From Candidatus Scalindua japonica (GTDB lineage: Bacteria; Planctomycetota; Brocadiia; Brocadiales; Scalinduaceae): a stretch of DNA of 64,000 nt. The position numbers were made by a program, and so were the translations under genes. A model generated the notes under the pieces. The model searched no databases and was not told the origin of the DNA. It saw only the letters and a program-made list of their open reading frames with translations. This document shows, in pieces, positions 1 through 8,974 of this stretch. The DNA lies in assembly GCF_002443295.1 (NCBI RefSeq), contig NZ_BAOS01000005.1:62001-126000 (forward strand), read 5' to 3'. The stretch's first letter is position 1, and the number at the start of each line of letters is the position of its first letter.

Positions 1-201
1 ATATTAAGACAATGGCCGGATAATATCAAGTTGTTTTCCCTGTACTGAATCAAAAAGGCTTTATAATTTTACATTTCTTTATACAATAATGGAAATCTTC
101 AGTGTTTTTTTCTGAGGAAAGTCCTCGACACCTTTTGTCCGGGAGAAATTTAAAAAAATCAGGCTCTCATATGACAAGGTTGGCGTGAAAGGAGCAATGC
201 C

Positions 202-1488
202 ATGAACAATCCGAACATGAACCATGTAGCTGGTATAATTCTGGGTGGAGGAAAAGGGACTCGCCTTTTCCCTTTAACAAAAGAGAGGTCAAAGCCGGCA
301 GTCCCACTTGCCGGAAAATATCGGCTTGTCGACATACCGGTGAGCAATTGTATTAATTCCGGAATAAAAAAGATCTTTGTCATTACTCAATTCAATTCAG
401 AGTCTCTTAACAGGAGTGTTTACGAAACCTACAAATTCGACCATTTCTCGCATGGATATATTCGTATCCTTGCTGCTGAGCAGAGTATGGAAAGTAAGGA
501 GTGGTTACAGGGAACTGCAGACGCTATAAGAAAAAACATTAAACATATTTCGGCTGACATGAATGTAAGATACTGCATGATCCTTTCAGGCGACCAATTG
601 TACAAAATGGACTATAATCAGATTATCTCAAAGCATAAAGAGAGCAGTGCGGACGTAACAATTGCACTGACCGTCGTGGACAAGGCAAAAGCATCTGAGT
701 TTGGACTTGCCATGGTAGATGATAAAGGAGATATCACGGCATTTACAGAAAAGCCAAAAGACACTTCACTTATTAAATCATATTATATTCCTTCATCAGT
801 TAAACAATCTGAAGGGCTAAGCCCTGACAAGGATTATGTCCTGGCAAATATGGGGATCTACCTGTTTTCTAAAGATTATCTCTGCGAGCTTATGGAAAGC
901 ACTGATGAAGCTGATTTCGGAAAACATATTATCCCAAGCCTTCTCGGAAAGAAAAAGCTGACCGGTTTCTTTCATAATGCTTATTGGGAAGATATTGGTA
1001 CGATACGGGCATTTTATGAAGCCAATATTAAGCTGACTTCTCCTTCTCCACAGATCTCATTCTACGACACAGAACATCCTATTTATGCGCAACCGCTGTT
1101 CTTACCCCCTACCCGCTTAGAACAATGTGACATTCGAGATTCACTCATTTCTGACGGGTGCAATGTTCACAAAGTCTCTATCAACCGATCCGTAATTGGT
1201 GTGCGAAGTATAATTAACAGGAATACCTCCATCACAGACTCAATTATTATGGGAGCTGATTATTACGAAACGAGAGAAACAGGGAAAGAGGGGCAGATAA
1301 AACTTGGTATTGGAAACAACTGTGTAATTGAACGAGCAATCATAGATAAGAATGCTTATATAGGCAATAATGTAAAAATTATCAATCAGGAGAAATCAGA
1401 CTATAGGGAAGGAGATGGTTATTTGATCAAGGATGGAATAGTTGTAGTGGAAAAAGGAGCAGTTATTCCTGACGGGACTGTTATATGA
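202..1488 (+). CDS. glgC: Glucose-1-phosphate adenylyltransferase (ADP-glucose pyrophosphorylase)
   Basis: This 428-aa protein should make ADP-glucose from glucose-1-phosphate and ATP, the committed step of glycogen synthesis in the cytoplasm. The nucleotidyltransferase signature GGGKGTRLFPLT lies at about residues 15-26, followed by the substrate-loop segment ERSKPAVPLAGKYRLVDIPV. Further family motifs are WLQGTADAI, the metal-site LSGDQLYKMDY, FTEKP and YWEDIGT. The C-terminal 130 residues have the hexapeptide-like pattern of a left-handed beta helix, as in GlgC. Its length matches the family (about 400-430 aa). An AAAGGAG ribosome-binding site about seven bases upstream supports this ATG. 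No other glycogen gene is visible nearby, and a strong hairpin follows the stop codon, so it is probably a single-gene transcript. Confidence 0.95.
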   Translation: MNNPNMNHVAGIILGGGKGTRLFPLTKERSKPAVPLAGKYRLVDIPVSNCINSGIKKIFVITQFNSESLNRSVYETYKFDHFSHGYIRILAAEQSMESKEWLQGTADAIRKNIKHISADMNVRYCMILSGDQLYKMDYNQIISKHKESSADVTIALTVVDKAKASEFGLAMVDDKGDITAFTEKPKDTSLIKSYYIPSSVKQSEGLSPDKDYVLANMGIYLFSKDYLCELMESTDEADFGKHIIPSLLGKKKLTGFFHNAYWEDIGTIRAFYEANIKLTSPSPQISFYDTEHPIYAQPLFLPPTRLEQCDIRDSLISDGCNVHKVSINRSVIGVRSIINRNTSITDSIIMGADYYETRETGKEGQIKLGIGNNCVIERAIIDKNAYIGNNVKIINQEKSDYREGDGYLIKDGIVVVEKGAVIPDGTVI

Positions 1489-1505
1489 AGAAAAAATTAA
1501 TTATT

Positions 1506-1553
1506 CCTCTCTTTCGAGAGAAATCCAATACTGGAATTCTCTCGAAAGAGAGG
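1506..1553 (+). terminator. Perfect 17-bp inverted repeat downstream of glgC
   Basis: Positions 1506-1522 and 1537-1553 are perfect reverse complements built on CTCTTTCGAGAG. The 14-base loop itself contains a TCCA/TGGA pair. No T-run follows, so it may be a factor-dependent terminator, an mRNA-stabilising hairpin or a dispersed palindromic element. Related CTCGAAAGAG palindromes occur at 22024-22050 and, degenerate, at about 49609-49651. Confidence 0.7.
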
Positions 1554-2047
1554 ACGATCATGTGTAACATAAATTTTGAGCAATTTTATTTGCTGTTTTA
1601 CTTTAACCAAAAGCAAGCCATGCAAAGAAATAAAAGCGCCGCTCATCCTCAAATGTTCACATCTGTATTATTACGGTACAACCCGATCTGAAACACCAGT
1701 TGGCAATAATTTTCACATCAAAATAAGGCTATCATAACTACTATTTACTCCTGTTCACGACCACCAGCCCTAAGCATATATTCGCCCATACCTACAGTAT
1801 TGTTGAATATGCCATCTCCTTTTGTGTTCACCGCTTCAACTTTCCCAAAGGGGAATTTGCAAAAAGCCTGTTTGGCCAGCCCAACTTGTCATTCAGGCGG
1901 AGAAACTGGTTTATTCTCAGCTATCAATAATTTCCAATATTTCCAAATAATCAACAATTAATGTTTAATACAATAAAAAAAGAAGAATACATCTTAACTA
2001 TGTATATAAAACTATTCTGATCAATCATTTAATAAATTTTTTTTAAA
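1554..2047. other. Intergenic region between glgC and the pst locus
   Basis: No convincing gene is visible. An open frame starting in the last codons of glgC and running to 1691 has no recognisable family and spans the hairpin, so I do not call it. Positions 1875-1902 hold a divergent copy of a GC-rich repeat (GCCAGCCCAACTTGTCATTC and onward) also seen near 19839-19868 and 26650-26680. The last 100 bases are very AT-rich and lead into the Pho box. Confidence 0.6.
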
Positions 2048-2101
2048 TTAACAAAAAATTAACACTTTCTTTATACTCAGTTAACAGTGCAGAAGTATTA
2101 T
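2048..2101 (+). promoter_or_regulatory. Pho box and promoter of the phosphate-starvation locus
   Basis: Four hexamers occur at exact 11-bp spacing: TTAACA (2048-2053), TTAACA (2059-2064), TTTATA (2070-2075) and TTAACA (2081-2086). Direct TT(A/C)ACA-like repeats with 11-bp periodicity are the known PhoP/PhoB binding arrangement. A TATTAT -10-like element follows at 2096-2101. Its placement before a DUF2292 gene, a phosphate porin and pstSCAB-phoU makes the reading strong. Binding itself is inferred. Confidence 0.85.
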
Positions 2102-2156
2102 CAAATCCAATTAAAAAGACTTACCGTATTGAATACTGAGAAAATTGAGGATGTCA

Positions 2157-2363
2157 ATGGAATATACCAGAAATATTAAAAAAATTTCTTTTGAGGAAAG
2201 TGTACAACGAACCATCCCGATATTGGCGGATTTGTTAAAGGATACTAAATACGGTTACATTCAAATAACAGTACAGGATGGCAGAGTTGTACAAATTGAT
2301 AAAACGGAGAAATTAAGATTTAATTATCAGAAGCCAAAACAGGCACGTTTAAATAGATACTGA
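2157..2363 (+). CDS. Small DUF2292 (YezD-like) protein
   Basis: This 68-aa protein carries the DUF2292 core: a helix (ILADLLKDTKYGYIQITVQ) followed by DGRVVQIDKTEKLRF, which closely resembles Bacillus YezD. The molecular function of the family is unknown. I place the start at the ATG at 2157 because GAGG (2147-2150) lies six bases upstream; a TTG at 2145 or ATG at 2151 would sit on top of that site. It is the first gene after the Pho box, so it is probably phosphate-regulated together with the porin and pst genes. The C-terminus is basic (KPKQARLNRY). No signal peptide or membrane segment is visible. Confidence 0.8.
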   Translation: MEYTRNIKKISFEESVQRTIPILADLLKDTKYGYIQITVQDGRVVQIDKTEKLRFNYQKPKQARLNRY

Positions 2364-2528
2364 TATCCTGTAAATACTAATTCAATTAATAAAGAGAGGA
2401 GGTAATGTCTTATCATTTTATATACCTTTACCAATCGGACAACCGAAAAAGTAGTAAGTACTTTTTAGTAAGTATAGAGACTGTCCAGTCAACTGGCAGT
2501 AAAGAACAGAAAAAAGGAGAAGATAGAT

Positions 2529-3977
2529 ATGATGAAGCTTTCAACAATATGTTGGATGATAATTGCACTTTTGACCCTAACTTTTTTTCTTGAACCAGTT
2601 AAGGATGTAACGGCTCAGGAAAGTAATGATTTGAAATGGCAATTAAAAAAAATGGAAGAGATGATGCGTAAACAGCAGGGAATGATTGAGAATCTGAAGG
2701 ACAAAATAGAGATACAGGAAGATATCTCAAAATCGTATGTAACGCCCATAGATGATGAAGTAATTGGCAAGAAGGTTGACGAATATCTCCAAAAAGGAGA
2801 GGGCAAGGGTATGTGGGCTGAAATTATTAAGAGACCCAAGTTAGGCTATAAGAAAGGGTTTTTCTTTGAGACAAAGGACAAGAGATTCTCCATGAAGATA
2901 AACGGAAGGATCCAGTTTAGGTATAGCTATGAGGACCGTGATAATATGCACGACACAGACGAACAACAGGATGACAGTTCATTCAGGATACGCCGATCGC
3001 GAGTAAAATTTTCCGGCAAGGCATACAAACACTTCAAATATAAGATAGAACTTGCTCTATCATCTACAGGCACTGTTGACGGCAGCAGGGCCATAGAACT
3101 GTATGACTTCTATGCATCTTGGAACAAAAATCCGGCATTTTCTGTCCAGTTTGGTCAATGGAAGGTACCATGGAACAGACAGCGTGTGGTATCCTCTCAG
3201 AACCAGCAGATGATAGACCGTGCCAGCTCACAGGATGAGTTTACTATGGACCGGCAGATCGGTGTAATGCTGCACGGCAAACTGTTTAATAAAAAGTTTG
3301 AGTATTATACAGGTGCATTTAACGGTAACGCCAGGAACCAGAGATCGAATGACAACAACGAAATGCTTTATATAGCAAGGGTCTCCTGGAACCCGTTCGG
3401 TGCGTATGGTAAGGGTATAGGAGAGGTTGAGAGCGATATCAATTTTTCAAAGAAACCAATTGCCCACGTATCCGCTGCCATGGCATACGACGGAGCTGCG
3501 GATAGAGAAAGATTTAGCAGCACTACCATTGATCTTGACCCCCCTGTTGGTACCGGTATTACACTTAAAGAGGTTAACAAGACCAGCGTAGTAGCCGAGT
3601 ACGGTCTTAAGTATAAGGGTTTTTCAACTAACGCAGAAGCATACTGGCGAAGGTTTGATGATATCCGCGCAAACAATATTGATTCTGTTGGTTCCGGTGT
3701 CATCATTGACAGAGGTTTCTTTGTACAGGGAGGATATTTCATTCTGCCAAAAAAACTTGAGGTAGCAGGCCGGTATTCACTCGTTGACTTTGATGATGAA
3801 AGAGATGAAGACGCTGTAAGAGAGGTCGCTTTAGGAGTCAACTGGTTTATTAACGGAACTCACGATAATAAGCTGCAGTTTAACTGGATCCGTCAGGACA
3901 ATGAACTGCCAAATTCAGCCAGCCGATCAGATGATATAGACAACACTTACCGTCTGCAATACCAGTTGGCATTTTAA
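2529..3977 (+). CDS. Phosphate-selective porin (OprO/OprP family)
   Basis: This 482-aa protein is an outer-membrane beta-barrel predicted to admit phosphate or polyphosphate. It has a signal peptide (about residues 1-29, ending near TAQES). A short coiled coil of about 40 residues (KKMEEMMRKQQGMIENLKDK) follows, as in periplasmic trimerisation segments of this family. A barrel domain from about residue 110 opens with MKINGRIQFRYSYED and FRIRRSRVKFSG, typical of the Porin_O_P family. The last residue is phenylalanine, the usual outer-membrane insertion signal. AAAGGAG lies just upstream of the ATG. It sits between the DUF2292 gene and pstS, 24 bp from pstS, which supports phosphate as substrate and shared Pho control. 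Confidence 0.88.
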   Translation: MMKLSTICWMIIALLTLTFFLEPVKDVTAQESNDLKWQLKKMEEMMRKQQGMIENLKDKIEIQEDISKSYVTPIDDEVIGKKVDEYLQKGEGKGMWAEIIKRPKLGYKKGFFFETKDKRFSMKINGRIQFRYSYEDRDNMHDTDEQQDDSSFRIRRSRVKFSGKAYKHFKYKIELALSSTGTVDGSRAIELYDFYASWNKNPAFSVQFGQWKVPWNRQRVVSSQNQQMIDRASSQDEFTMDRQIGVMLHGKLFNKKFEYYTGAFNGNARNQRSNDNNEMLYIARVSWNPFGAYGKGIGEVESDINFSKKPIAHVSAAMAYDGAADRERFSSTTIDLDPPVGTGITLKEVNKTSVVAEYGLKYKGFSTNAEAYWRRFDDIRANNIDSVGSGVIIDRGFFVQGGYFILPKKLEVAGRYSLVDFDDERDEDAVREVALGVNWFINGTHDNKLQFNWIRQDNELPNSASRSDDIDNTYRLQYQLAF

Positions 3978-4001
3978 TTAATTAAAGGAGGAACAATAGT
4001 T

Positions 4002-4973
4002 ATGATGAAACAATTTTTTATTGCTGTAATACTAATCAGCATGTGTCTGGCAAGTTTATCCACTAAAGGAGAGGCAGTGGCAGTTGACTCCGGCATACAA
4101 CCTTATACAAAAGTTAGTGGTGTTTCCGGAAATCTCAACAGTATAGGCTCTGACACTATGAATAACCTGATGACTTTCTGGGCCGAAGGGTTTAACAGGT
4201 TATATCCCAACGTCAAAATACAGATAGAGGGTAAAGGCTCTTCAACCGCCCCACCCGCATTAATACTTGGGACTTCACAGTTAGGCCCGATGAGCAGGGC
4301 TATGAAACCAACAGAAGTAGATGATTTTGAAAGAAGATATGGCTATAAACCGACACAGATAAGAACCTCCCTTGATGCACTGGCCGTATACGTAAATAAA
4401 GATAACCCTATAAAAGGTTTGAATTTTGCCCAGGTAGACGCGATTTTTTCAAAAACGAGAAAAGGTGCACATAGAGAGGATATTACAACATGGGGTAAGG
4501 TAGGATTACCAGGTCAATGGGGAAACAGGCCGATTAGTCTTTACGGACGTAACTCCGCATCCGGAACGTATGGCTACTTCAAGAAAAAAGCGCTTTTCAA
4601 GGGTGATTACAAAAATACGGTCAAAGAACAACCTGGATCCGCATCTGTTGTACAGGGAGTGACTGAAGACAGGTATGGAATAGGATACAGTGGTATCGGA
4701 TACAAGACCTCCGGTGTACGTGCAGTACCTCTTGTAAAAAAAGGCAACTCATATAAAGAAGCGGTACTAGAGAATGTATTGGATGGTTCATATCCACTGG
4801 CAAGGTTTCTCTATGTCTATGTTAATAAGAAACCGAACAAGCCTCTTGATCCGTTGATTCAAGAGTTTGTTAAATACATATTAAGTAAAGAAGGTCAGGA
4901 AGTCGTTATAAAAGACGGTTATCTCCCTGTACCTGTTACCGTTGTAAAAGAAGAACTTGGAAAAATAAAGTAG
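4002..4973 (+). CDS. pstS: Phosphate ABC transporter, substrate-binding protein PstS
   Basis: This 323-aa exported protein binds phosphate in the periplasm and delivers it to PstCA. A signal peptide covers about residues 1-25. The mature part has the PstS pattern: GSDTMNNLMTFWAEGF near the start, the anion-binding GKGSSTAPPALI, then YGRNSASGTYGYF and GIGYSGIGY, with a C-terminal FVKYILSKEGQEVV helix. An AAAGGAGG ribosome-binding site lies at about 3985-3992. It belongs to the PstS-like group lacking a lipobox. A palindromic repeat separates it from pstC, which may let it be expressed above the membrane components. Confidence 0.93.
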   Translation: MMKQFFIAVILISMCLASLSTKGEAVAVDSGIQPYTKVSGVSGNLNSIGSDTMNNLMTFWAEGFNRLYPNVKIQIEGKGSSTAPPALILGTSQLGPMSRAMKPTEVDDFERRYGYKPTQIRTSLDALAVYVNKDNPIKGLNFAQVDAIFSKTRKGAHREDITTWGKVGLPGQWGNRPISLYGRNSASGTYGYFKKKALFKGDYKNTVKEQPGSASVVQGVTEDRYGIGYSGIGYKTSGVRAVPLVKKGNSYKEAVLENVLDGSYPLARFLYVYVNKKPNKPLDPLIQEFVKYILSKEGQEVVIKDGYLPVPVTVVKEELGKIK

Positions 4974-4995
4974 TAATTAGACAACTATTATTCCT

Positions 4996-5065
4996 CGACT
5001 CCACTCAAAATGACGTCACACTGAGCACCCGCCCATGCCGGATCGGACGGGGAGTCGAAATGTTA
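4996..5065. repeat. Palindromic repeat element in the pstS-pstC gap
   Basis: CGACTCC (4996-5002) pairs with GGAGTCG (5051-5057), and between them CCCGCCC pairs with GGACGGG with one mismatch. The flanks (ACACTGAGC at 5018 and GGGGAGTCGAAATGTTA near 5049) resemble the element at 26641-26693. It is likely a small dispersed palindromic element. In this position a hairpin could protect pstS mRNA or cause partial termination before pstC. Confidence 0.6.
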
Positions 5066-5099
5066 CAAATATTGAAATACCTATACTTAAAATTTGTTT

Positions 5100-7328
5100 A
5101 TGAAAAACCTGAAGAAAAAAAGATTAATTGACAGAACCGCCCACTGGGGTATTACCCTGGGTGGTGCGGTTGTCATTATTGTAATCCTTGCCCTGTTTAT
5201 ATTCATTTTCCTGGAAGTTTTCCCTCTCTTAAAAGGTGCCAATGTATTGAAAGAAAACACCTTTTCATTGAGAGATAAACCTGTTTCAGTTGGCCTGGAT
5301 GAGTATCAGGAGATTGCCTACGCGATTTATGAAGATGGCAATATTGACTTTATCTCCCTTTCTGACGGTAAGCTGATAAAGGAACATAGTATTAAAGGGA
5401 TCGAAAGATCTTCCATCACTGCAATCTGTAAAGACAGAGACCGCATTATTATTGGAACTGCAGACGGCAGGGTTTTAATGGTTAATATTAATTTTTCCGT
5501 GTCATTTGAAAATGATGAGAGAATTATTACCCCTGAAATTTCTGATCAAGAAGTTAAACATACTGATGAAGAAAGAAAAAGAATACGATATATTACCTCA
5601 AAAAGCGATGAGAAAGTAACCGTTACCGTTTTTTATTCGAAAGATGGCAAACTTAAACTAAAATCAACAGAGATAGAAGAGAATCTTTTTGGTGGAGAGA
5701 AAAAAAATGAAATAATAACGGACATTACTGCCATACTGGAGAAGGCAATACCTGATGATACAACAGGACAGAGAAAGAAGCCACAGATAACATCACTGGC
5801 AATTGACTACTTTCTGGAGAACCTCTATATTGGAACTTCACATGGAGAGGTAATCCATATAAATATGAGAGAGAAGGAAAATCCTTTTCTGGAAGAAAAA
5901 GTAAAAGTATCTGAAGAATCAATAACATCACTCGGGTTTCTGCTGGGAGATGTTTCTCTTGTAGCAGGAGACCGGAATGGAGGTATTAGCACGTGGATGC
6001 GCGTAAGAGACGAAGCAAAGCCGACAGGCTGGGCTCTTAAAAAAATACATATTATTGAGCAGCACCAGTCAGACATAACATCTATTGCATCATCCATAAG
6101 AAACAAGTGCTTTGTAACTGCTTCATCTGATGGAACAATCCACCTGAAGCATGCTACATCAGAACAGACACTCTTAAGGCTTATATCAAAGGCGAAGCCA
6201 ACAGCTATCGCTTATTCACCAAAGGCAAATGGTATTCTTGCAGCTGATGCTGCAGGCAACCTGACACACTGGAGGATTTCAAATCCTCACCCTGAAACAA
6301 CCATTAAGACCCTTTTCGGAAAAATATGGTATGAAGGGTATGAAGAGCCTGAATATTCCTGGCAATCGACAGGAGGTACTGATGATTTTGAACCAAAACT
6401 CAGTCTCGTACCATTAATCTTTGGTACTATAAAAGGGACTATTTATGCCATGATTATTGCCATACCCATTGGTATTCTTTCGGCATTATATACCTCTCAA
6501 TTTCTCCATAATTCTTTAAAGAAGATTATAAAGCCAGCTATCGAATTTATGGCAGCGCTTCCCAGTGTTATTCTAGGATTCCTTGCAGGTCTTTGGCTTG
6601 CACCTTTAATGGAAAAGATATTTCCGGCAATCATAGTTATGCCGTTATTTCTCTTACTATTTATTACAATGGCATTTTGTATATGGAAATGCATTCCGGG
6701 TTACATAAAAGGGAAATATAGTAATGGGGCAGAAACTCTTTTTCTTATTCCATTTTTCATCGCTGCTATTTCTGCATCAATCTACCTTAGTGGACCTTTT
6801 GAGTCTTTTCTCTTTATGGGAGATTACCGGCAATGGATTCTGGATATTCTAGGCCTGCAGTATGACCAGAGAAATGCTGTTGTAGTTGGATTTGCAATGG
6901 GGTTTGCTGTATTACCGATTATCTTTACGATATCTGAAGATGCAATGAGCAATGTCCCAAGGAACCTCACCTCCGCCTCACTTGCACTTGGTGCTGTTCC
7001 GTGGCAGACAGCGGTAAAAATTGTCTTGCCTATTGCGAGCCCGGCAATTTTTTCTGCCGTTATGCTTGGTTTCGGAAGAGCGGTAGGTGAGACTATGGTT
7101 GTTCTTATGGCAACCGGCAATACTCCCATTATGGACTGGAATTTTTTTAACGGTTTCAGGGCACTTGCCGCGAATATTGCGGTTGAAATACCGGAAGCTC
7201 CTGTTGGAGGAACCCTTTATCGTGTTCTCTTTCTAGCGGCCCTGCTTCTCTTCATAACAACGTTTATAGTGAATACTATTGCTGAACTGATAAGACAGAA
7301 AATCAAAAAGAAATATAGTCATTTGTAA
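5100..7328 (+). CDS. pstC: Phosphate ABC transporter permease PstC, long form with periplasmic beta-propeller-like insert
   Basis: This inner-membrane permease of the Pst transporter is 742 aa, against about 320 in Escherichia coli. One membrane helix (about residues 15-42) is followed by some 370 residues with repeated WD40-like strands, for example SITAICKDRDRIIIGTADGR, TSLGFLLGDVSLVAGDRNGG and SIASSIRNKCFVTASSDGT. The permease core starts near residue 435 and holds the conserved cytoplasmic loop SALALGAVPWQT-type segment (SASLALGAVPWQTAVKIVLP). Long PstC proteins with such an insert are known in gammaproteobacteria. I prefer the ATG at 5100 to the TTG at 5094; no clear ribosome-binding site is visible. 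pstA starts five bases after the stop. Confidence 0.9.
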   Translation: MKNLKKKRLIDRTAHWGITLGGAVVIIVILALFIFIFLEVFPLLKGANVLKENTFSLRDKPVSVGLDEYQEIAYAIYEDGNIDFISLSDGKLIKEHSIKGIERSSITAICKDRDRIIIGTADGRVLMVNINFSVSFENDERIITPEISDQEVKHTDEERKRIRYITSKSDEKVTVTVFYSKDGKLKLKSTEIEENLFGGEKKNEIITDITAILEKAIPDDTTGQRKKPQITSLAIDYFLENLYIGTSHGEVIHINMREKENPFLEEKVKVSEESITSLGFLLGDVSLVAGDRNGGISTWMRVRDEAKPTGWALKKIHIIEQHQSDITSIASSIRNKCFVTASSDGTIHLKHATSEQTLLRLISKAKPTAIAYSPKANGILAADAAGNLTHWRISNPHPETTIKTLFGKIWYEGYEEPEYSWQSTGGTDDFEPKLSLVPLIFGTIKGTIYAMIIAIPIGILSALYTSQFLHNSLKKIIKPAIEFMAALPSVILGFLAGLWLAPLMEKIFPAIIVMPLFLLLFITMAFCIWKCIPGYIKGKYSNGAETLFLIPFFIAAISASIYLSGPFESFLFMGDYRQWILDILGLQYDQRNAVVVGFAMGFAVLPIIFTISEDAMSNVPRNLTSASLALGAVPWQTAVKIVLPIASPAIFSAVMLGFGRAVGETMVVLMATGNTPIMDWNFFNGFRALAANIAVEIPEAPVGGTLYRVLFLAALLLFITTFIVNTIAELIRQKIKKKYSHL

Positions 7329-7333
7329 TTACT

Positions 7334-8932
7334 ATGAAAAAAACATTTAAAACAGGAAATCCATATATCTGGCTGACTGGCGGTACTCTTACTATCAGCC
7401 TTTTGATGATCATTGGACTGGTTGCACTCATTATGTTTAAGGGGCTAGGCATATTCTGGCCGCACAATATCACCAGGCTTATGTTACATGATAACAGCGC
7501 AGTCCTTGGCGAAGTGGCGAAAAGAGAACCTATACCAAACACCAATGACTCTTATAGAACAAAATTAAAACTAGGAAATAGAGATATTTACGGTATGGAC
7601 TTCAAATGGTTTGATGATTCAACCATCCTTTCTCATGATTATCCCCCCACAGCATTGACCATTGAAAGACGTGAGTGGGGAAACATGTATGGTTTTTTAA
7701 AAGGAATAAAACATGACAATGGCATTGAACCTTTAAGTCTGACGGAAATGAAACCCTTGTTAAAGGAAAGTAAGTCCATTTACAAAAAAATCAGACGCAT
7801 AGAAAAAATAGATATTGGTAAAATAAACTATAAGATGGAAAAATATCGTCTTGAACTAAAGGGTCTGGCAAAGCAATCGCAAACAGTTAGTACCCGAAAA
7901 AAAACCGTATCTATAAATGCAAAAGTGGAAGCTCTTGATAAGTTATATAGAAAAAAGGTAGATACTCTTACTAATCTTTATACTTCAGCAAAAGAGCATA
8001 AGGTGATAATAGAACTGGCTGATGGCAGCGAAGAGATACTTCCGATCTTTCAGATTATTCGTATATATGATCCAAATCAAATGGGTATCTATACAAAGTC
8101 CTGTTTTTATCTTATCAAATTCTGGGAATTTGTTTCAGCAGAACCGAGAGAGGCAAATACGGAGGGAGGTGTGTTCCCTGCTATTTTTGGAACAGTTACC
8201 ATGGTCCTCATCATGAGCCTGGCAGTTACACCACTTGGTGTGCTGACAGCAGTTTACCTGAAAGAGTATACACGTGATAATGTCTTCTCCAGGATTGTAA
8301 GGATCTCAGTGAATAATCTGGCAGGTGTACCATCAATAGTATTTGGAGTATTCGGGCTGGGATTTTTTATATACTTTATCGGAGGAGGAATAGATAAACT
8401 GTTTTTCAGCGAAGCCTTGCCAACACCTACTTTTGGGACCGGCGGTATTCTCTGGGCATCGCTTACCCTGGCACTCTTGACAGTACCGGTTGTGGTGGTT
8501 GCCACTGAGGAAGGAATATCTTCCGTTCCAAAATCGTTAAAAGAAGCTTCATATGGACTTGGCGCCACAAAATTTGAAACGCTTTGGAAAGTAACGCTTC
8601 CTCAGGCAACACCGGGGATTCTTACCGGTATGATACTGGCAATGGCAAGGGCCGCTGGAGAGGTCGCACCACTGATGATAACCGGTGTTGTAAAGCTGGC
8701 ACCGTCTCTCCCTCTTGATAGTTATTCTCCGTTTATCCACCTTGAAAGAAAATTTATGCATCTAGGGTTCCATATATACGACGTAGGATTTCAATCTCCG
8801 AATGTAGAAGCCGCATTACCAATGGTTTATACCACAACTCTCATTTTACTAATGACAGTTCTTGTGTTAAACCTGGTCGCAATAATCGTAAGAAACAGAC
8901 TGAGAAAGAAGTATGTTACATCTGCACTATAA
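7334..8932 (+). CDS. pstA: Phosphate ABC transporter permease PstA, long form
   Basis: This 532-aa protein is the second permease subunit of the Pst importer. A membrane helix at about residues 12-38 is followed by a roughly 220-residue extracytoplasmic insert, partly predicted coiled coil (lysine-rich segment around residues 125-225). The permease core from about residue 270 contains GTVTMVLIMSLAVTPLGVL, VNNLAGVPSIVFGVFGLGFF and the coupling loop KEASYGLGATKFETLWKVTLP typical of PstA. The matching enlargement of PstC and PstA suggests their extra domains face each other or bind PstS. It is translated almost directly after pstC and before pstB, so all are probably one operon. Confidence 0.92.
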   Translation: MKKTFKTGNPYIWLTGGTLTISLLMIIGLVALIMFKGLGIFWPHNITRLMLHDNSAVLGEVAKREPIPNTNDSYRTKLKLGNRDIYGMDFKWFDDSTILSHDYPPTALTIERREWGNMYGFLKGIKHDNGIEPLSLTEMKPLLKESKSIYKKIRRIEKIDIGKINYKMEKYRLELKGLAKQSQTVSTRKKTVSINAKVEALDKLYRKKVDTLTNLYTSAKEHKVIIELADGSEEILPIFQIIRIYDPNQMGIYTKSCFYLIKFWEFVSAEPREANTEGGVFPAIFGTVTMVLIMSLAVTPLGVLTAVYLKEYTRDNVFSRIVRISVNNLAGVPSIVFGVFGLGFFIYFIGGGIDKLFFSEALPTPTFGTGGILWASLTLALLTVPVVVVATEEGISSVPKSLKEASYGLGATKFETLWKVTLPQATPGILTGMILAMARAAGEVAPLMITGVVKLAPSLPLDSYSPFIHLERKFMHLGFHIYDVGFQSPNVEAALPMVYTTTLILLMTVLVLNLVAIIVRNRLRKKYVTSAL

Positions 8933-8974
8933 AAAATTGTAAAATTGATATTTATAAAACGAATGGAGTAAGAT

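Noticed and set aside
181-206. GG-N10-GC pair resembling a sigma-54 site just before glgC
   Set aside because: The start point would fall inside the coding sequence, and the -12 part lacks TTGC.
1485-1691. Open frame of 68 codons after glgC
   Set aside because: It runs through the palindrome, has no recognisable family and no ribosome-binding site of its own apart from glgC sequence.
2405-2593. Open frame of 62 codons overlapping the porin start
   Set aside because: It overlaps the signal peptide of the porin gene in another frame and shows no coding character.
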